From Chromobotia macracanthus (taxonomy: Eukaryota; Chordata; Actinopteri; Cypriniformes; Botiidae): 64,000 nucleotides of DNA. The stretch lies in contig JAZGTH010000014.1 in the NCBI GenBank assembly GCA_036877525.1, forward strand, positions 977,001 through 1,041,000, read 5' to 3'. Below the pieces are notes generated by a model. It was not told the DNA's origin and made no database searches. It saw nothing but the letters and a program-made list of their open reading frames with translations. Shown in pieces: positions 59,401 to 64,000 of this stretch (its first letter is position 1; each line of letters begins with the position of its first letter). The translations under genes were made by a program, and so were the position numbers.

Positions 59401-62400
59401 TCACATCCAATATTGTGAAATGCTTTATGAATTACACTTTAAACTATTATACTCAACACTTAATGCTACACTTAAGTGAGAACACAATGTTGGGAAGAAC
59501 AGACTTCCCCTGGCGGTTTCCTAACAGCCACAAGCGAATCGTTTGTGAGCAAATCGTAGACAGAGGGACTCCGGGGGTCTGAGGAAGATGAAGATGAGGG
59601 GGAGGATGAGCGAGGTACAGGACGGACGGACAGACAGACAGAAAGAGAGAGAGCGGCAGTGTGTCTTTGGGTTGGGCGTACCGATGGCTAGCTGTGGTAG
59701 CGTGCAGCCCAGCCGCTCAGCGATTGCCTGCAGCTCTTTCAGCTTCGCCTGCTGGCGTCGGCCCTCCTCGCTCAAGATCTTGTCCTTCAACCACTGGTAA
59801 CCCTGTTAACAACACAGCACACCTGCTCAAAAACAGCAGCCCGCGCCCACAGCCGCACACACACGTCATGGCATACACACATACATGACATACACATTCA
59901 TACGTGTGTAACACACAGCAGCACCTGTGTGGGCGAGGGTCTGTTTTTAAACATGTGACTCTGTCCCAGAAGCTCAAATAAGCAGCCATGAACAACTGCT
60001 CATAGAACTTTAGGGGGTGAAGAGACCTTATACACACACACAAACATAAAGATTTTAAACGGGGTTAACATTAAAGGCCAGATATTTAAAGGATTCTTAA
60101 TTACTGAATGAACTATATTTTAAGGAAAGATTACATGCAGGTGAAGAATTATGGACAACAAACCTGGAAGATGTATTAAAGAAAGAGGGACAACAGGTTG
60201 AATTTTGATTTTTATGTTGCTTTAAAAGCAAAAAAATTATTTAATGACAATTTGTACTGATTACCAAAACAGCTGTTTGTGTGTGTGCTAGACCAGGATA
60301 TATAATCCAGTTTCAGGTCTCTATTATTAAACATTAAAAACAGTGGAAAAGGACCAATGTGGTGTCATGATCTAAACACTCACGGCCTCCAAAACACAGA
60401 GACTCGCCAGTGCTCAGATCAGCAGCACAGTTCTGTTATAGTCAAGTGTCAGTCCACACACGTTACACAAAGGTAACAGAGATAAAAACAACAGCATGAC
60501 ACAAGACTACTGGAGAAAGAGGATGATGAATCACAAAAACATGCTACTACACACCAACACACAGCTCAGAATGGTTGTTGATGCTGTTGTTGTGTACTTG
60601 TGTGTGTGTTTAGTGTGCATATTGTTTAAAAAAACAAGACATAACAAAAGAAAGTGTCAGTCCTCTTCAGAGTTACCATAGAAACTCATTCACATAAAAA
60701 CAACAAAAACACATGTTGAAGATCAGGCGTGTGGAGACATGCCACCAACAGACAAACACATCTACAGGAAAACACCCAAAAGCTAGAACCTGGAAAACAC
60801 GGAACACATCCACATTAGAACAGCTGAGACACAGAGGGGACCACTTATGAGGTCACTAATGTTTCCACAGGACCAGGTAGAGAAAGGGACAGAGAGGATC
60901 ATGGGAAATGCGGTACCTTTAGTGAGGCGCGAGAGTACGGAGGAACCCCGCTGTCATATTTCCCTGAGATGATTCCACAGGCCAGCGGAGACCACGTCAT
61001 CGCACCCACACCTGAGGACAGCTTAGCATTACGCTCAGCAGAAGATAATGTTTGTAACGTTTGTTTGTAGTCTCATACAGTACACACTTACCGATCTTAT
61101 GGAAGAGCTCGGGAAGCTGGACCTCCACTTTTTCTCTCTGGAACATGTGATATTCAGACTGTTCACAGATTGGTGGAATCTGGTTGAACTGCCGGGCAAC
61201 AGAATACGCTTCCTGAAAGACACAGATGTAGTGAAGACATCCGAGTTCTGTAACCCCAAAACACTTCAAATTAACGCCAAACAATTCTCCTTAACAGAAA
61301 ACATAAATGAAATAAAAGTACTATCCTGCTCTGCTGACTGTACAAAGTTTAGAGTTATTTACAATTATATAGTAAAATATGGACTGGCCAGGTATATCAA
61401 ATGTATTTCTGTTGTGTTATTGTGTTTTAATTTCTAATCTTCCTGATATTGATTTGATTTTGAACTGCCACGAATGGCAAGAAAAAAATGCACTTAAAGG
61501 AAATATTGCCCTGACAGAATATTAAAAGTTTCTGACACAGATGTAGGAACCAGTGGGAAATCATGGGAACTATCATGACCATCTGCAGTGCAAAAACCTG
61601 GACTTTATATAGAAACATATATTTGGACATATATTTGTAGAAAAAAATAAAACGAATGAACTACAACAGCACAGAGTACAGTTCCTGTAAGGTTGAAAAT
61701 CATTACTGCAGAGCATTAGATTAAAGGAAGCTATTAAAAACTCTTAAAAGCAGGTCATGCCTCACAAAGCAGAACTCTGACAATGAGTGCTGGCCAACGA
61801 TACTCATGAGGAGCCATGAACACAAGCACAAACAGAACGTTGTTTAAAACTTTGTCATGTGTCACAGTGAAACGGTTTGGCTGGCTCAGAATAAGCAGTG
61901 CTGTTTTAGATCTTCTATCCACCCAGTGTTTAATCTTCTATACATTCACTGACAGCACCTATTTAAACAGAGACATCTCTAGATTCATCCAGTGATTCAA
62001 CGTTCTTCTAGAGTTCTTAAAAAAAAAGTTCAGGAACAAAAGTGTGCAGTGATTACGATGTTCAAAGTTCATCTGAAAGTTAGGAACACAGCCTCACCAT
62101 AATTTCCATTGGACTCCAGCGCGATGTGCCCCAGTACATGGCCATTCCCTGATTGATCACATGGGTCATCGCCCGCACCGTCTCTGCCAATCAAACAACA
62201 GATTGTCACAGATTAACCACACCCTACATAATGTCACAGTGCCAAGGCAGAAGTCAAAACAAAAGAGGTCAGATGAATGTATGGGAGGGACGTTTACATG
62301 ATAAATATCTTCTGGAACCGGCGGAGAAAGTTTTATCAATATATGTGACAGACAATAAAGCATTAGTTCAGATCAATTTAAATCTGGGCTCAGGGAAACA

Positions 62401-63602
62401 ACGCCTCATATGAGGAGAGGAAGCTAAAGATCCATCACTAATGAACAACAGTGTCAAAACAGCCGTCTTCAGAGCTTGAGGGTCATTTACTTCTGCTGCT
62501 GATACCCGTGTTTGACCATATGAGCTCAGAGAGACACTGAGAGAGAGAACTGAAGTGATGAGTTATTTAATGACAAGATCAGCACAGGGTTTCAGGCCTC
62601 GAGCAGTTTTTGTTTCATCCACTGAACTGTGTGAACTTTCTAAAGGGCAGTTAGACTAATCACAGAAGATCAAATAATGTTTCTGCGCTGATCAGGTTAA
62701 AGAGCAGTCACCCCCCACTGGAAAACATCTAATTCAGACATTTAATTCAGGGTAGTGATTCACAAAAGGCCAGTGCAAATTATCTTCTAAGATCTTATTA
62801 GCTTCGGGTTCTGTTTTCATGGAGCTGTAATTCTCAGCCCTGAACTGACTCTGCTAACAGCGAGGTCAGGTTTTCAAGGAATCGTAAGGTGGATGTGAGG
62901 ATATTCTGAGTGATTCTGAATGTGTACTGTCTGAACTCTCCATTTAATAGGTCAGGTAATGTTTGTTGAAATGTACTGAGTTTTTCTGATATGTGGTGAC
63001 TCACCTTCCATGGGTGTGTTGGGGTCTGGTCTGTTTGCAAACACTACATCCACATATTCTAACTGCAATCTCTCTAATGATGCTTTTAAACCTGTGTATG
63101 ACATTAAACAATATACAGTAACATAAAAGTAATATCAAGTGCAGTACAGTAATATCTAGTGCAGTACGGTAATATCTAGTGCAGTACAGTAATATCTAGT
63201 GCAGCACAGTAATATCTAGTGCAGCACAGTAATATCTAGTGCAGCACAGTAATATCTAGTGCAGCACAGTAATATCTAGTGCAGTATAGTAAAGGTTCTG
63301 GGTTGAACAATTTGACAGTGGGTCTCTCACCTTCTATAATGTGTTTTCTGGACAGCCCTCTCTCTGTCTCTGCTCTGAAAAGACATTTGACAGTAACATT
63401 ATCTTTAGTACATTACAACATAAAAACACATTACATTATAATGACCTGATATCAGAACTGTGGCACTGATTTTTATCTATCTTCAGAAAAACACATTTGA
63501 CAGACAGATTTTTAGCCTTGAGAGTATTCATTAAAATATAAATATCAATGTACATACTTTCCACCCCAAAATATTTTTGTTGTAATGACTAAACTGGAGC
63601 GT
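56500..63602 (-). CDS. kcnab2: Voltage-gated K+ channel beta-2 subunit, C-terminal nine exons (partial gene)
   Basis: Kvbeta2 is a cytosolic aldo-keto reductase-fold subunit bound to the T1 domain of Kv1 channels, with NADPH as cofactor. Exons in gene order: 63558-63602, 63331-63374, 63005-63091, 62098-62183, 61092-61212, 60917-61011, 59682-59802, 56731-56819 and 56500-56589. All keep frame and total about 258 residues plus stop. Landmarks: [12 protein letters not shown] (active-site Lys), [17 protein letters not shown] (active-site Asn), [88 protein letters not shown] (cofactor site) and the end [15 protein letters not shown] and [10 protein letters not shown] favour beta-2 over beta-1. The N terminus and catalytic Asp/Tyr lie beyond the right edge. 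Confidence 0.96.
56820..59681. other. kcnab2 intron before the penultimate coding exon
   Basis: About 2.9 kb. It contains the CAGACAGGCAGACACA repeat at 58168-58361. Open frames on both strands at 58709-58957 have no recognised motif. Confidence 0.5.
58168..58361. repeat. CA/CAGACAGGCAGACACA minisatellite
   Basis: A CA run followed by units of ACAGACAGGCAGACACAC in a kcnab2 intron. Cys/Val/Ser open frames on the minus strand are artefacts. Confidence 0.93.
59803..60916. other. kcnab2 intron
   Basis: About 1.1 kb between the exon ending RASLK and that starting GYQWLKDK. I see nothing recognisable in it. Confidence 0.5.
61213..62097. other. kcnab2 intron
   Basis: About 0.9 kb, AT-rich, with no feature recognised. 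Confidence 0.5.
62184..63004. other. kcnab2 intron
   Basis: About 0.8 kb with no feature recognised. Confidence 0.5.
63130..63292. repeat. 20-bp tandem repeat, about eight copies
   Basis: The unit is AGTAATATCTAGTGCAGYAC in a kcnab2 intron. The first copies carry GTAC and the later ones GCAC, showing stepwise spread of a variant. Confidence 0.93.
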
Positions 63603-64000
63603 CTGCAAAAAAGGAAGGAAAATAATTTCAAATCAGGTCACAAGTTAGTGAAAAGCTTTTCAAAAATAATTACAAAGTTGCAAATAATTAGCATAGAATA
63701 ACAGCTTGGGGTGATTATTTTAATTTCAAAGGAGGGCACACATGAACAGGACTGAAAAAGACTCTGTTCTCCAGAGGTGAAGGCCTGTGTAGCCTGATAC
63801 TGATGCACTCTGACTAGCAGGGTGACTAAGCAGCGCACATACACTCACTCTTGAGCACATCTCCTGTGGAGAGCTCAGTTACTGTGCCTGTCATTACCCA
63901 GATGAGAGGCTGAACTAAACAAGGGCTTCCATTAAACAGAACACTAGTTTAGATCATGCTGCTTTCTACACACAAATATCACACATCGGCTACACAACAA
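63603..64000. other. kcnab2 intron, right edge of window
   Basis: About 400 bp upstream (gene sense) of the leftmost-coded kcnab2 segment seen here. No further exon was found before the window ends. Confidence 0.5.

Overview
This is a vertebrate nuclear window, almost certainly from a teleost and probably a cypriniform. It holds intron-rich genes whose exons end in GT and begin after AG, very abundant CA/GT and minisatellite repeats, tRNA-derived SINE-like copies, and fragments resembling the fold-back element common in carp-like genomes. No bacterial-type operon, CRISPR, rRNA or canonical tRNA gene is visible. The species call rests on the gene sequences and repeats; no alignment could be run.

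Layout. (1) 4035-4510, minus strand: first coding exon of iffo2, an intermediate-filament-like protein, with a CpG-rich TATA promoter. The rest of the gene lies off the left edge. (2) 5998-8468, plus: complete eight-exon mrto4, a ribosome assembly factor, head-to-head with iffo2. (3) 9066-9290, minus: decayed AKR7 (aldo-keto reductase 7) fragment. (4) 9519-15550: two very large tandem arrays, a 12-bp array of about 51 units and a 10-bp array of about 4.1 kb. (5) 16754-51637, plus: megf6, with 37 recognisable coding exons. They encode an EMI domain, nine EGF-type domains (five with calcium-binding signatures), an acidic linker, 24 laminin-type EGF domains and a short tail. The signal-peptide exon was not found. 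(6) 56500-63602, minus: the last nine coding exons of kcnab2, the Kv channel beta-2 subunit of the aldo-keto reductase fold. The 5' part lies off the right edge.

The genes do not form one pathway. mrto4 acts in the nucleolus, iffo2 in the cytoskeleton or nuclear periphery, megf6 is secreted or extracellular, and kcnab2 is a cytosolic channel subunit. In human all four map to 1p36, but as two separate clusters (IFFO2/MRTO4/AKR7 and MEGF6/KCNAB2). Here they sit within 60 kb.

The most unusual content is the relation between tandem repeats and splice sites. A 17-bp pyrimidine minisatellite with no AG runs about 1.4 kb into the megf6 exon 14 acceptor. A 200-bp GT tract ends at the exon 24 acceptor. 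A GT-rich minisatellite ends at the exon 7 acceptor. The 12-bp array, read on the minus strand, is a ladder of splice-donor-like motifs. Other leads are an intronic ORF for a small secreted cysteine-containing peptide (35147-35377) and a megf6 EGF exon that has lost two cysteines and uses a GC donor.
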